From Adineta vaga (taxonomy: Eukaryota > Rotifera), in assembly GCA_021613535.1 (NCBI GenBank), contig CP075496.1:9796001-9860000 (forward strand): a stretch of DNA of 64,000 nt. The letters are read 5' to 3'. The notes below the pieces were generated by a model. The model was given only the letters and a program-made list of their open reading frames with translations. It made no database searches and was not told where the DNA came from. Within the stretch, counting starts at the first letter, position 1. Each line of letters starts with the position of its first letter. This document shows, piece by piece, positions 1-12,100 of the stretch. The position numbers and the translations under genes are program-made.

Positions 1-837
1 TAGACATTACTCACTGCGGTTTGATAATGATGGAAAAAGTTATGTCACTGATACTGGTAATCCTCGAGTTCAAAAACTTGATTTAACATTAAATTCTTGT
101 AGTAAGTTTATGTGCTAAAGTAAAGTTCTGTAATTCGTGCCAGTTGTATGCAAAAGTAATATTTTCATATATTCCGTTGATGAGAAAGATAATATTTTGA
201 TGATTTGTTGATATATGAAATCTCGTAGAAAACAACTCTTTGTACATATGAATCTGAGAAAACCTTTTTATTCGAATAATATATTTTCGAGAAATCAATC
301 AAGCATGGCATTTTTACGGATAGTACAGATACTTCTTTGTTGTCGATTGAGACTACGACAATTGCTGATACTTCACGACCGGCGTCTGCTTTCTGATTGG
401 TAATCATTTAGATACAAAATTGCCGGCAACAACAAGCCAAACAACTGAATTTACAAGTGTGTCATCAGGTACGTATCTTTTTGTATATAATAAATTGGGT
501 CTTGATCTTGTCAGAAAAGACTTCTCCCAGAATTAAACAGAGATTTGGGAATGAATACTTTTAGTAAATCCTGTCACTGAATTATATTCAACAACAGCAG
601 GTACTACTACTACTACTATTAAAACCATGATAATAACATGATAATGGTACAAATCATCTAGGATACTTTTGTTTATGTCCAACTGATTTTAATGGTACGC
701 ATTGTCAATTAGACCATTAAATTTGTTTTGGTATTCATCCAACACGTCAAGAATTAGAACGAATTCCACGATTTGTTTATATAGATCCACTTTCAACTAA
801 AGAACGAATTAATACAAGCGAAGAAACAGTTATCTAA
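1..837 (+). pseudogene. Decayed NHL-repeat / Thr-rich / EGF-like surface protein (3' end, enters from the left)
   Basis: Bases 2-100 read as the last blade of an NHL propeller (FDNDGKSYVTDTGNPRVQK, then NSC) and stop at a good splice donor (GTAAGT). Thr/Ser-rich exon-like pieces follow near 421-470 and 560-630. Bases 661-717 encode the end of an EGF-like domain (GYFCLCPTDFNGTHCQ). A TAA at 718-720 interrupts the frame, which then continues open as IHPTRQELERIPRFVY to a stop at 835-837. The order NHL, Thr-rich stalk, EGF suggests an extracellular protein. The in-frame stop and weak linker exons suggest decay, although an unseen splice around 718 could rescue it. The 5' part lies outside the window. 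Confidence 0.5.
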
Positions 838-2084
838 TTTACTTGTATCGATACGCTTTGCTTCCTATGTTACAAAAAGTCTTGTCTGTACATGTATGTG
901 TTATGTTGTGTAATAAATAATAAATTAATTTCTGATAAAACAGTTCGATGATGGTAAAAAAAGGAGTATTTGTTATTCTTTCTGACTCATGAGGGGATAT
1001 GAACGGTTATTATTTCTAATATTTATATGTATATTTTTACAGAAACGACTGAAAAATAAATACTCCTCGAGAAGCGAGATTCAATAATTCGATGTATTGT
1101 CCTAGAGACAGTAACTATATTCACACAATTGTATAGATGATATTTTCTTTTCTTCAAAACAAAAAAAAGAATTGTATTATATTTCTGCATATTTCACACT
1201 TCTTTACACTATAATTCACTTCTGAATATGTCTTTCCATGATGTGAATGTAGATATTTCGTTGATATAATATGTCATATAAAGGAGAGGAATGTCGATGA
1301 TTTCTATCGAATTTGTCATGCAAATTTCAAATATTTGTCATGTGAGAAATTATTTTTTCCAACAAAAAATTCTATTTGCATTGAATAATGCGAGAAAGAA
1401 AGAGTTTTTCATCCTCATCTTGTTTGCTGTCGAGAGAAGTTTGTTGGAAAAAAAGAACAGACTAAATGCTTTGAAAAAAAAGTTTACTTGCATTATTGTT
1501 CTTCAAATAGAGCAGACATAAATGGATGCGAGGAAGAACGAACAACAGCAATAAAAACAGCGTAATAAGAAATACCTTTGGATTGCATTAGTTCGAAAAT
1601 AACCGTACATCTCGTATGTAAATGTCGATTTTCGGTATACTCATGACTGTGTTACTATGTTAACTTCATCGACTTGTCAACAAAGTTTAAAAATCTTACT
1701 TTTCTTATGTTTTATTTATATAGTCAAACAAATCAGATTTATGTTCACATTGTGTTGAAAGTTGCTCGTCAACTACTTACCTTGTCGAGATTTGAGAGCA
1801 TGGGTGAGACAAAATTCAAGCGTCCATTAGCCTCTGCAACAGATAGAGATGAAAAAGTCAGAGCAAACCCAAAGAAAATAAATATTAAAACTTCGTTCGT
1901 CATTGTAATTGACGTTGTTTTTTCGTTTTTCTTTTCTGGGTTGTTCTTTATCTTGATTGACGTGTATCTCGGTTGTTTTGCATCTTACACACTGCTAGTC
2001 GCCGAAAAAAAGCTAGTTATTTCTATACGCGTCGTAAAATGATCATCATTACACTTATGTAGATTTTAGATAGAATAATCGAAT
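838..2084. other. AT-rich intergenic stretch
   Basis: No recognisable gene. Open frames at 1291-1521 and 1674-2042 give proteins with no recognisable domain and biased composition (Phe, Ile, Lys), so I treat them as chance ORFs. The 2085 gene starts immediately after. Confidence 0.5.
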
Positions 2085-4340
2085 ATGTTTCGTCGATTTC
2101 GACAGACTTCATCTGATGCCGAGCAACGTAGGATGATATTTGTTCAAGATTGTCGTAAAAGTACATAAAATTTGATACGTTTTATAGAACGAGCTAAGAC
2201 TGCTGCATCAAAGTTCTGTTTGATCTGTTGGTCAGACACATCTAGCTATGATATCGTTTCGGAACAACAAGTTCAAGAGTCTCCAGACGCAATTGAACAT
2301 TGGAAAACATACACAATCGATTTCAACGGAAGACAACGCAAAGGAACGGTTTTTGCACATGGTAAAAATTTCATTTTTCAACGATGTAAGATTGAAATAA
2401 TTCAATATTCCTAGGAACAAAAAAAGATTGCGAACTCGCGCAAGAGGATACATCCTCGCCATCAACGGAGGACTCTTCAGAAACAAGTAAGAATTCCTTA
2501 CAAATGTTGCTGTGCTTCCAGCCAATTTAATATTTATTGGTTTTGTCTAGAAACTAAAGGAACATCTAAGCCTACAGTAAGATCATCTCAAACAGCTGGT
2601 GGAGCTACTCCCGATATTGCTGTCGACGTGAATGAACAACCTGGTAAGAATCAATTTACATCTAACGAATCAATGAATTTCGATGAAACAAAGGAAATTA
2701 AAATACATAACAGCGATAGAAAGAGATAATTATGACTTTTATGTTTTTCTTGTAGTAAGACGCAGTAAATCAAACATACAGGATGCTCAAAATCAAATGT
2801 TTCTGAAAATCTTTCAATTAGTACTAGCCAATGCTGTTGGTGGTACTTGTGAAAATGAAGAAGTGCATAACGTGCGATGTGTTTCATGTCGTACAAAACC
2901 AATTCAAAGTGATCGTTACAAATGTTTAAATTGTGACGATATTGATTTATGTGGTCCTTGTTTTGAACGTCGTAGAGAATCAAACGAACATAAAAGTGGC
3001 CATGCATTTGTACATTTTAAATCACCTGGTGAACTCTTTGGTCAAACAGTCAAGAATGATGAAGTGACATATGTTAAATTGAAAAAACTGTACGGTAATG
3101 ATGTGCATGAATCAATTTGTTGCGATGGATGCAAAGCAGAAACGATTAAAGGTTTACGTTTCAAATGTGATTCATGTCCAAACTATGATCTATGTCAACG
3201 ATGTGTTGATAATGGTGTTACGACAAAAAAACATGAAACTTCTCATTCACTTATTATTGTAGCACGTCGAGCGATTCAACAAATTCCAGCTGAAGATATA
3301 GAACTAGGAGATGAACTTGGAAGTGGTGCATTTGGTATGTAAACTAAACAACTATATTTTCTAAAATATTTTCTTATATATTTGTCTGGTCGCTCTCAGG
3401 GTCTGTGTACAAAGCTCGATGGATATCAAAAAAACGTCCAGTGGCATGTAAAGTCATTACGGTACCACAATCAGATAATGCCGAACGATTAGAAAAAAGC
3501 TTTTTGAAAGAAATAGCTGCTTATTCCGAACTTTCCGGTGCTTACATTCTTAAAACATACGGATTTACTGCTTCTCGATATGGTCCGAGTAAGAAATACA
3601 TGCTCATAATGGAATATATGTCTCGTGGAAGTCTTGCCAATGTGATTAAACAAAAAGGTGATCAATTATCTTTACGACGCAAACTTGACATAGCTAGAAA
3701 TATTGCTTGTGGTATGCGCAAAATTCATGATCATCATATGATTCATCGTGATATTCGACCAGATAATATTCTTGTGAATGAAAATTATTTAGCTAAAATT
3801 GGCGATATGGGTATCGCACGACAAGTTGATCCTATGAATCAACATACTCAAATTGGTTACCAACCATATATGCCACCAGAATTTTATAAACGTGATTATG
3901 ATCAAAAACTTGATATTTTTATGTTTGGTTTGACATTAAATGAACTTTTTACATCAAAGAAACATTCATTTCAACCATTGGCTAGTAATAGAATTGCATT
4001 TTCAGAAAAAAGTCCCGTTTTTGATGATTTAATCGCTCAGTGCACACTTTATGATCCTAAACGACGTCCAACAGCGACAGAAATTGAAAAAACGTTGGAT
4101 ATTTACAGTGCAGGTTTTAACGAAATGGTCATATCGAAAGATGCAGGTTACATGAAGTTATCAACAGAAGACAAAGATAAATCATTTATTTCATTCTATG
4201 AAAAATTTCATGAACCAGCAACGAAATTTATTCGTAAGAAATTTCCACGTGAAGTACTCGAAGAATCAACGGAAGAAGCAGGTGTTCCCGTCAATCGACA
4301 TGCAGGTGATGAAATACGTGTCGAATGTCCGATGCAGTGA
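2085..4340 (+). CDS. Protein kinase with two ZZ-type zinc fingers
   Basis: Six-exon model: 2085-2160 (or -2154), 2188-2361, 2415-2486, 2551-2643, 2756-3334, 3400-4340; about 644 aa. The N-terminal ~200 residues are low complexity. Two ZZ fingers follow, with Cys pairs VRCVSC, YKCLNC, DLCGPC and ICCDGC, FKCDSC, DLCQRC, each ending in His residues. The kinase domain starts with the glycine loop GSGAFGSVYKARW, split by a 65-base intron. It has ACK for the catalytic Lys, HRDIRPDN for the catalytic loop, DMG in place of DFG, and PPE for APE. All catalytic residues are present, so an active Ser/Thr or dual-specificity kinase is likely. ZZ fingers usually bind peptides or modified N-termini, so a recruiting role is inferred. 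The first intron (27 or 33 bases) is the weakest part of the model. Confidence 0.85.
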
Positions 4341-4677
4341 GACTCATTCATGCATTTTTTTTTACAAGTAATTAAAATAGATTTTGTTGTTTAACAAAAA
4401 ATAATTTTGTTTAGAGACATAGATTACTTTTTTTCTTATTAAATTTAACGAAAAATAATAAAACAAATTTCTATTAGCATCATGTTTTTAATTTGATAGG
4501 TTCAAGAGATATTATTGCGACTTCTCATTATAGAATACATCTCTTGATGTTACATAAAATATTTTCATCAAAGACTTTCGTTAATTTAGAGTAAATAATA
4601 ATGATTATGATCTGGTTGGATTTGAGTGTACGATCTGATTTCATTTTTCAAACTTTTCAGATGTTCTAATAGAAATC
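4341..4677. other. Intergenic, AT-rich
   Basis: A 337-base spacer between two same-strand genes. AATAAA-like motifs near 4460 could serve the kinase gene's 3' end. Nothing else was seen. Confidence 0.4.
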
Positions 4678-5745
4678 ATGACTTCATCAACTATGACTAT
4701 GAACCAATGTGCTTCATGTCACAAGGCTAGCAGTGTATCAACATGCGATGGATGTAAACAATCCTTTTGTAGTAAACATGTTGCCGAACATCGACAACAA
4801 CTTAATAATCAGCTGGAAACTCTTATGCATGAACATGATTCCTTTCGACAAGATGTCGGTGGACGATCACCAAATCGTTCACTTCTGAAACAAATCGATA
4901 AATGGGAAAAAGAATCCATTGCTAAAATTCAAGCTGCAGCTAAAAAAACTCGAGAAGATTTACAACAGACTTTGAACACTTCGAATGAACAACTGACAAC
5001 CTTATCTCAAGATATGACCAATAGATTACGTAATGCACGTAAAGATGACAAGTTTTCGGAAATTGATCTAACTCGATGGACAAGAAAATTAAATGATCTC
5101 AAAGCACAAATGAAATACGAAGCGACTATTCAGATTCCTGAGGATAGTATATCTGCTATACATTTCATTCGAATTAAACAAGATGATACTGAAAAGAATC
5201 CAATGACAAGTACGAATATGTTAACATCAAGAATTCAAGAACGATTTGCAGAAGTGAATGGTTTAGGAACAATCGAAGATCGAGGTGCTTGTATAAAACA
5301 TGCGGATACCGATACAAAATTTGTTCATGTACGTGGTGAACAATTATATTCTCAAGGTCGACATGTCGTTAGATTTCGTATTGAGAAAGGTTCAGGATCT
5401 TATAATATATTTATTGGAATCTGTCCATCTAGTGTTGGTTTACGACAAATTCTATATCATCTAGAAGTAGTTGCTGGTTGGTTCAGTAATAGTGAAGTAT
5501 GGTTACATGGAAAATCGAATAGTAATGATTCGGAAGGGAAAGAATATCAAACGGATGATTTGAAAGTCGATGATATATTTGAATTAACAATTGATTGTGA
5601 TAAAAAACAACTGGAATTATTTCATGATCGAACAAATAAGAAACAAATTATCAATATAGATACTACTAAAGCACCTTTACCATGGCATATTCTTTTGGCA
5701 TTACGTCATCAAGGTGATTCTGTGAGAATTTTACCTAATAATTAA
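4678..5745 (+). CDS. B-box zinc finger, coiled-coil and SPRY-like protein
   Basis: Single-exon frame of 355 aa. Residues 11-38 form a B-box-type zinc finger (CASC, CDGC, C31, H34, H38). A heptad-rich coiled coil rich in Gln, Lys and Glu spans about 40-150. The C-terminal half (about 195-355) contains VRFRIEKGSGSYNIFIGIC, followed by hydrophobic strands in a SPRY/B30.2-like or jelly-roll pattern. The order resembles TRIM proteins without the RING, so it is probably an adaptor or regulator rather than an E3 by itself. The start ATG sits after an AT-rich leader and a second Met lies six codons on. An AATAAA lies about 70 bases past the stop. The SPRY call is by pattern only. Confidence 0.75.
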   Translation: MTSSTMTMNQCASCHKASSVSTCDGCKQSFCSKHVAEHRQQLNNQLETLMHEHDSFRQDVGGRSPNRSLLKQIDKWEKESIAKIQAAAKKTREDLQQTLNTSNEQLTTLSQDMTNRLRNARKDDKFSEIDLTRWTRKLNDLKAQMKYEATIQIPEDSISAIHFIRIKQDDTEKNPMTSTNMLTSRIQERFAEVNGLGTIEDRGACIKHADTDTKFVHVRGEQLYSQGRHVVRFRIEKGSGSYNIFIGICPSSVGLRQILYHLEVVAGWFSNSEVWLHGKSNSNDSEGKEYQTDDLKVDDIFELTIDCDKKQLELFHDRTNKKQIINIDTTKAPLPWHILLALRHQGDSVRILPNN

Positions 5746-5977
5746 GCTATAATGATGAATTCATTGATGCTAACTTATTCATTTACTTTATTTCAGTTTA
5801 TGGATATACGAAAATAAATTAAAACAAGAATTCAATATTTCGTATAGTATTCATTGAAAAAATTTAGTATAAATTGTATCCTTCAGATGAGTCATTTCTT
5901 TTTTCTATCAATAAAAAGAGTATTTCTAAGGCAAATATATAGATTTATAAATCAATCTATCAGACATAATTAAAACA

Positions 5978-6988
5978 TTAAGCAATATCTAATGTTCCTT
6001 TCGGCTGTTGATCTTTATTGGCTGACATTTTTCTAGGATCCATATTTGTTAATGGTTCAATTCGATGAGGCGTGTGAACAAAGATTTGCTTAATATTTTG
6101 TCGAAAAGTCGATGAACTAATTAAATATACATAAAATGTAATCGCATGTGTACTAAAACCAAGTAAAACACATATGGTATTGACTAAATTTTCTTGTGCA
6201 ATACGTAGAGAATTTTTCTGTATGGAATTCGTTGAAACAGAATAAATTTGCCAAGTCATATTCGGCACTGATGTAATAAAGATGCCAATACTTTGAGCAA
6301 TTAACATTCGAGTCACTTGATCATACAATCGAACTCCACCACGTAGATATGTCGCTGGTTGTTGTCCTAAATTTTGCCATGTTAACATACAAAACACGAA
6401 TAAAACGCTCAATGGTAAGATACTATAATGTACGAGATTAAAATACGGCACAAAATACGCAAAAAATGGATCAACAATCGTACAAGATAGAGGTACTGGG
6501 GACGTATAATATATTGCATAAATAGAAAATACACCAGACCAAAAAATAATTGAAATAAAGATTGCCCAACGTGCTCGTTTCATTGTAATCCATCGATGTC
6601 GATGTGCGTCATGGCAAGATAGAAAATATCGATCGATTGCTGCTAAACAAACACATGTTAGGGAAACTGCACCACCAATTGTTCGTATCATCCAACGAAT
6701 TTTACAAAGAATAACAGATGTGTAAACAGGATCAATACCGGAAAAACCACGAATAACTCGAGTAAGAAGACCAGTTGTTAAAACAGTTTGACTACCGAGA
6801 AATGAAACAAGTAAAAATAATGAACTAGCCAATGTTTTTAAACTTTCAAGACGAGAAAATAAAATAACATTTATTAAATTTCCAGCAGTACCGATTACAA
6901 AGATAATTAACCCAACATAACCGAAAAGATATTCAGCAATATTAAGTAACTGAACGATGTCATTTCGACTAGTTGATGTACTATTCAT
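5978..6988 (-). CDS. Rhodopsin-like GPCR (FMRFamide/neuropeptide type)
   Basis: Single-exon 336-aa protein with seven hydrophobic segments. The N-terminus (about 20 residues) is short and contains N-glycosylation-type Asn. TM1 has the GN motif (GTAGNLINVILF), TM3 ends in IDRY (the E/DRY motif), and Cys residues before TM3 and in the second outer loop can form the usual disulfide. TM7 lacks a clear NPxxY but is followed by an FRQ-containing amphipathic stretch (helix 8). The segment QENLV before TM7 recurs as KENLV in the GPCR at 62136-63080, so the two are relatives. Bdelloids carry large single-exon families of this kind. The ligand is unknown. Confidence 0.85.
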   Translation of the reverse strand: MNSTSTSRNDIVQLLNIAEYLFGYVGLIIFVIGTAGNLINVILFSRLESLKTLASSLFLLVSFLGSQTVLTTGLLTRVIRGFSGIDPVYTSVILCKIRWMIRTIGGAVSLTCVCLAAIDRYFLSCHDAHRHRWITMKRARWAIFISIIFWSGVFSIYAIYYTSPVPLSCTIVDPFFAYFVPYFNLVHYSILPLSVLFVFCMLTWQNLGQQPATYLRGGVRLYDQVTRMLIAQSIGIFITSVPNMTWQIYSVSTNSIQKNSLRIAQENLVNTICVLLGFSTHAITFYVYLISSSTFRQNIKQIFVHTPHRIEPLTNMDPRKMSANKDQQPKGTLDIA

Positions 6989-7949
6989 GTTAATATTCTA
7001 ATGAATATAATCTGAAATGAATGTTTCGTATATATATATATATATGTAGACAACTATAAGGAAAATAGAGAATTATCATAAACGAAGACATTGTTCAATA
7101 AGTATTTATTATCACGTAAAGAAAGGTCAGAGACGAGATCAAGAAATCTCTCATCGAATGACAGATTCATAAGGTAAATTAAAATGAAGAAAAAGTCTAT
7201 TTACACAAATCTACGCCTTAAATCTTATGATGTATGCTAAAAATATCATTTAAGAAATACTTTCGAAATAATTATCGATTAAAACTAATTATTCATGTCA
7301 ATGAACTTCTTGCAGATGCTCATAGACTTACTTGTAATACAATAAATGAAATACGCAAAAAGAAAGAAATTCTTAGTTTTCTAATGAAGCTGCTAAACAA
7401 GAGGAAATAGTAATAAATTATTTTTTTCTATGTCGTAGAAAAACCTAGATAATAAACTATGAAAGAGGAAGAAAGAGGACTGATGTTTTTGATCCTTCCT
7501 TTTCTCGAAGATCTTATAGAAATTAATTAATACTTCAAGAAAATATCTGCGCTTAGAGACAAATAGCTTTTAGAAAAATACTCAAAAGAAAATCTGTTTT
7601 TTTTTCGATGTGAATATATTGCTTTTAAGGAACTCATATCTAGTATATTTTCTGAAAAAATAACTATAAGATTCGCTAATTTCTAAAAAAAAGGAACAAA
7701 TCGATTAAATACGAGCTTAACTCTATGGAGATGACTTAATTTTTATATAAGTTCGTATATATATAAATAAAGAATAGAGATATGTTTTTCTTGATGATTT
7801 CAAAGCAAATAGTTTCATTTGTAATTCTCAATTAATTGAAATTTCTTATTTGTATGAAACGTCATGTAGTATTTACCATCATGTTCGTGTTTGTGCTTAA
7901 GTAAAAACTCTCTGTATGATAATGAAGCACTTGAGTGTAGTGATGGTCT
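6989..7949. other. Intergenic with short AT microsatellite
   Basis: A short (TA)n tract lies at 7029-7045, just upstream of the minus-strand GPCR, within its likely promoter. The rest is AT-rich with no supported frame. Confidence 0.4.
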
Positions 7950-8790
7950 ATCTCGAGGTATGACGCTTCTGAAAAAGTCAAATGATGAATGATTTCAGAA
8001 TAATCCGGTACATAAACCTTAAGACGAATATCCAGACAACGTTGCCAATGAGTAATTTCCTCGAGAAAAATTACACCGATTATTCCGAGACAATTACTTG
8101 TAACTAAATCATTAGTAGGGTAACATTTTTCTGAAATTAATGATGCTTATCTTCAATATTCGTTTTGCTCATCTGATAAAGAAATATTTCTCCTTTGCCA
8201 TCAATGTCGAAGTAATGCGATGATGAACGTCATCACAAAAATAACCTGACTATTCTTTAGATGTATCAAAAGATTTGAATGGTTAAGAATTAAAACAGCT
8301 TCATCGGTATCAAGGCGGCATTGATAGAAATCGATTATTCGATCCAGATCTGTTTATCTTATATATCAAACTATAATATTTGAAATGATGTGAGCTTTTG
8401 AAATATGATCTTGAGAATAGTTTTTCCTCATCTATTATTAAAGTCTGTCGATATAAACCAAGGGCAAGATCATATTCACCTTTGTTTTTATAGATGGTTT
8501 GGAGAAAGACTAGTGAGCAATTTCTTAACATATCTTTTGACTTGTTCAACTTATCCCAAATTATTGGATTTTATTTTTTAATTTCCTTTTCTTATGATTT
8601 GATATACTCTTCTATCCGAATATTCTCTTCAGTAATAGTTTTAAGTTCAATCTTTCATATGTTAAGGTGTTTATTCATGTTTATGCCTTCAGTTTCGAAT
8701 ATCACATCAAACGCAGACAAAAAATCTTTATTAGATATTTGTCGACCTCGATACATAATTAATGTATCAACTGTCATAAATTTTCTTAGA
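7950..8790 (-). pseudogene. Decayed ADP-ribosyltransferase / TPR gene
   Basis: Reading the minus strand from about 8785 down gives a fragment with MYRGRQISNKDFLSAF, like the first catalytic strand (the Arg of R-S-E) of arginine-type ADP-ribosyltransferases. It is followed by stops, then NKGEYDLALGLYRQTLII near 8495-8420, a typical kinesin-light-chain TPR helix pair. Further down, around 8060-7960, WQRCLDIRLKVYVPDYSEI gives another TPR helix pair in a different frame. Order and content match the intact gene at 20370-22595, so this looks like a shattered relative. Many stops and shifts lie between pieces, and no functional product is expected. Confidence 0.55.
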
Positions 8791-9375
8791 TTCATCTATT
8801 AAAGAAGTGAAATGAATAGCTTTATTTTCGTTTTTCTTTTATACAACTATCGTTCTTTTTTGAAAAAGAAAACTATTTGCCCACTATGAATATTGAAAGC
8901 TTCTCCAGAGATTTACTTACACACCCATCCAGAAGCTTATCGACTACGTTACACAATATCTATAGGACGTCTACACAGGTAATATCAGTATCAACAAGAA
9001 ATGAATAACAACAGACAGATTTTTTCTACAAATCACGTGCTATATAAAAAATGAGACTAACGATATTATGCAATTCAATCTATTTTGACAAATAAATCAA
9101 GGATAATGTTTATAAACTCTAACAAAATGCTAAATACGTATTTGTCGTGCTATTATTTATTACACTTTCTTTTATCCGTACTAGAGTAAACCAAATTCAA
9201 TATTGTTCTTGTTTTTTCTCTTAGTATGTAAAAAATCCAAGTGACATCGTTTGTCAAAATACGAATAGCAAAGTTATTTCAGTCTCTATCTTCAATTCTT
9301 ACTACATCAACAACACCATCTTGAAGGTGTGTGTGTCCAAGGTATGTTGTTTACTTTAATATTATTGAATTGTCT
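8791..9375. other. Intergenic, no gene seen
   Basis: AT-rich sequence with no frame or repeat that I could support. Confidence 0.35.
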
Positions 9376-9883
9376 TATATGGTAGTTCTCGATGTCAGCA
9401 ATAACAGTAAATTAGAACAAACCTAATATGATCATCTTTCATGATTCTGAAAAAATGATTTTACTTTTTAATATTGATAACGGTACTTTTTATCCGATGA
9501 AATATTTCCTTACCCTCTAATGATCGTCATCTAATAATAATTGATACTAATAATGAAAACAAAGTGACATTTTAATGTTTGAGAAAATCGTTAAAGATTA
9601 TACAGTATCACTGAATGTGTATAACAATAGTTTTACGTTCAATTCTACAACAACGAGCGATGTAAATAATGACGATAAAATAGATATTATTTGGGCGGAA
9701 AATGAAAAGAAAATGATTGGTATTTTCTATAATGGAGGTACTCTAAATTTTAGTAAAAAAACTCTATTCTATATCGTTGAAGATCCAGTACAAACAATGG
9801 TAAATGATGTCAGTAATAATGGCCGAAAAGAAATTCTCATTTTATGTAGAAGAAAACTTCAAATATTATCACTTTATTGTTAA
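9376..9883 (+). pseudogene. FG-GAP/VCBS-repeat protein remnant
   Basis: Pieces in different frames show FG-GAP character: VLDVSNNSKLEQ then a stop (about 9382-9425), MILLFNIDNGTFYPM (about 9460-9500), IIIDTNNENKV then a stop (about 9535-9574). A longer open piece at 9575-9883 contains SDVNNDDKIDIIWAE, a Ca-binding DxNxDxxxD-type loop, and ends in LQILSLYC. The same Cys-ending C-terminus is seen in both intact neighbours (10576-12100 and 12748-14531). Stops and shifts in the upstream half make it a pseudogene, probably the oldest member of this tandem group. Confidence 0.65.
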
Positions 9884-10575
9884 TAATTACGCACACAGAG
9901 ACAGAATATTTTTTGTGCACAATAAATATAAACATTTCATCATTTATATCTGACATTAATCCCGAAAATGTTGATTATGTATCATATTGGTCTAGGAAAA
10001 GTTTGAATAGGACCTTGTACTTCAAGTTCAATCTTCCTTTACAGAAGTAAAGCTCTTGAGAAACATCCATATCGGAAAACTAAGTTAATAAATTGATTTA
10101 AATATAAAATATTTTCTTGATCCATATGGACTTAAAATTCTAAATATAGAAAATATTTCTTCGAGGTTCAACATATTCTTAAGTAACGCATATGTCGAAT
10201 ATATAATGATAGAATGTATATTGATCTTTCGTCTATCAAAAATTTGTAGAAGCAAGATTCATGTCCAGGCGTAGATGCTTACCATGAATGACGTTAACCG
10301 TTTAAAAACAAATTTATCTTTAGAAAATATCTGTTGAAAATAGTGCTGATACGTCATCAGTGACGTTGAAACAGAATTAAATATAGAGAGAACATATTTG
10401 CACAACATAGAGCATTTCCCTTCAGATGTCTGTGCATAAAAAATGACGTATAGTTCTTATAATTTTCTTACTACTCATATGCAATAAATACCAGAGAGAA
10501 AAATAAGTACATCAGATCATTATTCTTTGAAAAAAGTTGATATCAGCAGAGAAACATTTGTCACCAATCTTCATT
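9884..10575. other. Intergenic between FG-GAP loci
   Basis: AT-rich, no coding frame supported. It probably contains the promoter of the next gene. I saw no clear TATA box. Confidence 0.35.
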
Positions 10576-12100
10576 ATGAATAACCAAACGACTGCGAATG
10601 ATTCTTTAAGCGTCAGTAATATCAATTCGTTTAAAGAATTCTATATGCTGACTTTTGTTTTAAATAGATCGCATCCGTATTTACATTTTCAAATACAGTA
10701 GGAAGTGAACTATCACCAGAAGAGTATGTATAGATTTTGTTTGTGCATCAAAAAAATCGAGCATTGCTTTTTTTTCTTAGACGTGAAGAACTTCGAAGAA
10801 AAAGACTCAAACGAATTATATGTTTAGCAGTTACAATTCTTATAATCATTTTGATCAGTGTTGCTCCAGTGATTTACATTTGCGTAATAGATGTAAGCAC
10901 AACAACAACAATAAGATATTCATTATCAGAAGCACATGTAACCGTACCAAGTGCAAGATCAACAAGTAAGATTTGATTTGCTTGAAGAAAAAATCTTTCT
11001 TCTACGAAAATAAAAAAAAAACAGACAAAAATCTTTGTCTTTTTCTAGTATTCAATCAATGTAAAACAAGTTCGAGAAAGAAAATTTATCACAATGAATC
11101 AGTACATTTAATTTCAGTATGGACCGTCGATATTAATAAAGATCGTAAACCGGATATTATTGCAGGAAATAATATTGAAGAGGGAAATCTTTTGATTTTT
11201 TTCAATTTGGGTAATAATAAATTTACTAAACCAGTTATTTATCAAAGTAATACTAAACCTATGTTTATATCAACTGGTGATTTAAATGACGATGGAAAAC
11301 TTGATATTATTGTTATGAACAATCAATCAGAAAATATCACGATTTTCTTCAATGATGATCATGATAAATTCGATAATCAATTAGTTATTTCAACGAATTT
11401 AACAAATGACGATATAACGATTACTGATGTTAATCAAGATAAGAAACTTGATATTGTTCTTACGAATAAAAGAACTAATAGAATTCTTATGCTTTTAAAT
11501 GATGATCATAATACATTTCAACAACAACAAACGATATATCCCATTAGTTCTGCTACAGAAGTAATGTTACTAATTGACATGGATAATGATAATAGAATCG
11601 ATATACTTATGATTCAACAGATCGAAAATATCAAACATATTGTCGTACGAATGAATATGGATTATGGAAATTTTATCAATCGAACAACGTCTATTAATAA
11701 CGATAATTCGCATTTTTTTAAAGCTGTTGATATTAATTATGATAATCAAATTGATATTATATCAATAGGACATTCATCACAACTTCAATTTTATATAAAC
11801 TCAGGCAATGGTTCATTTAAACAACCAGTTAAATATTCAACACCATTTAATCCAGATTTTCTTTTAGTGAAAGATGTAGATAACGATCAGAAATCCGATA
11901 TTATTATCTCATCTCAAACTGCTGATCAAATAAGTATTCATATGAACACAATTAATGGAATATTTGTTGGAAAAATTAATATACCAGTTACATTTCATCC
12001 GATATGTACAGCATCGATGAATGTGAATGGTGATAACCAAACAGATCTAATTGTTTTAGGTGAACAAACAATCGAATTATTATCGATAAATTGTAAATAG
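10576..12100 (+). CDS. Type II membrane protein with FG-GAP/VCBS repeats
   Basis: Four exons: 10576-10615, 10702-10723 (only 22 bases), 10781-10965, 11049-12100; frames join exactly to 432 aa. The N-terminus is charged (SELSPEEREELRRKRLKR) and cytoplasmic by the positive-inside rule. One TM helix follows (IICLAVTILIIILISVAPVI) and then a short Thr-rich stalk. The rest is a series of about six FG-GAP-like units with Ca-binding loops such as DINKDRKPDIIAG, DLNDDGKLDIIVM and DVDNDQKSDIII, predicted to fold as a beta-propeller like integrin alpha heads. It ends in a Cys shortly before the stop. The role is probably extracellular adhesion or recognition. Neighbouring pseudogene and paralogue point to tandem duplication. 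Confidence 0.85.

Noticed and set aside
1674-2042. 122-codon plus-strand ORF
   Set aside because: No domain, strongly biased composition, no splice context; likely chance in AT-rich DNA.
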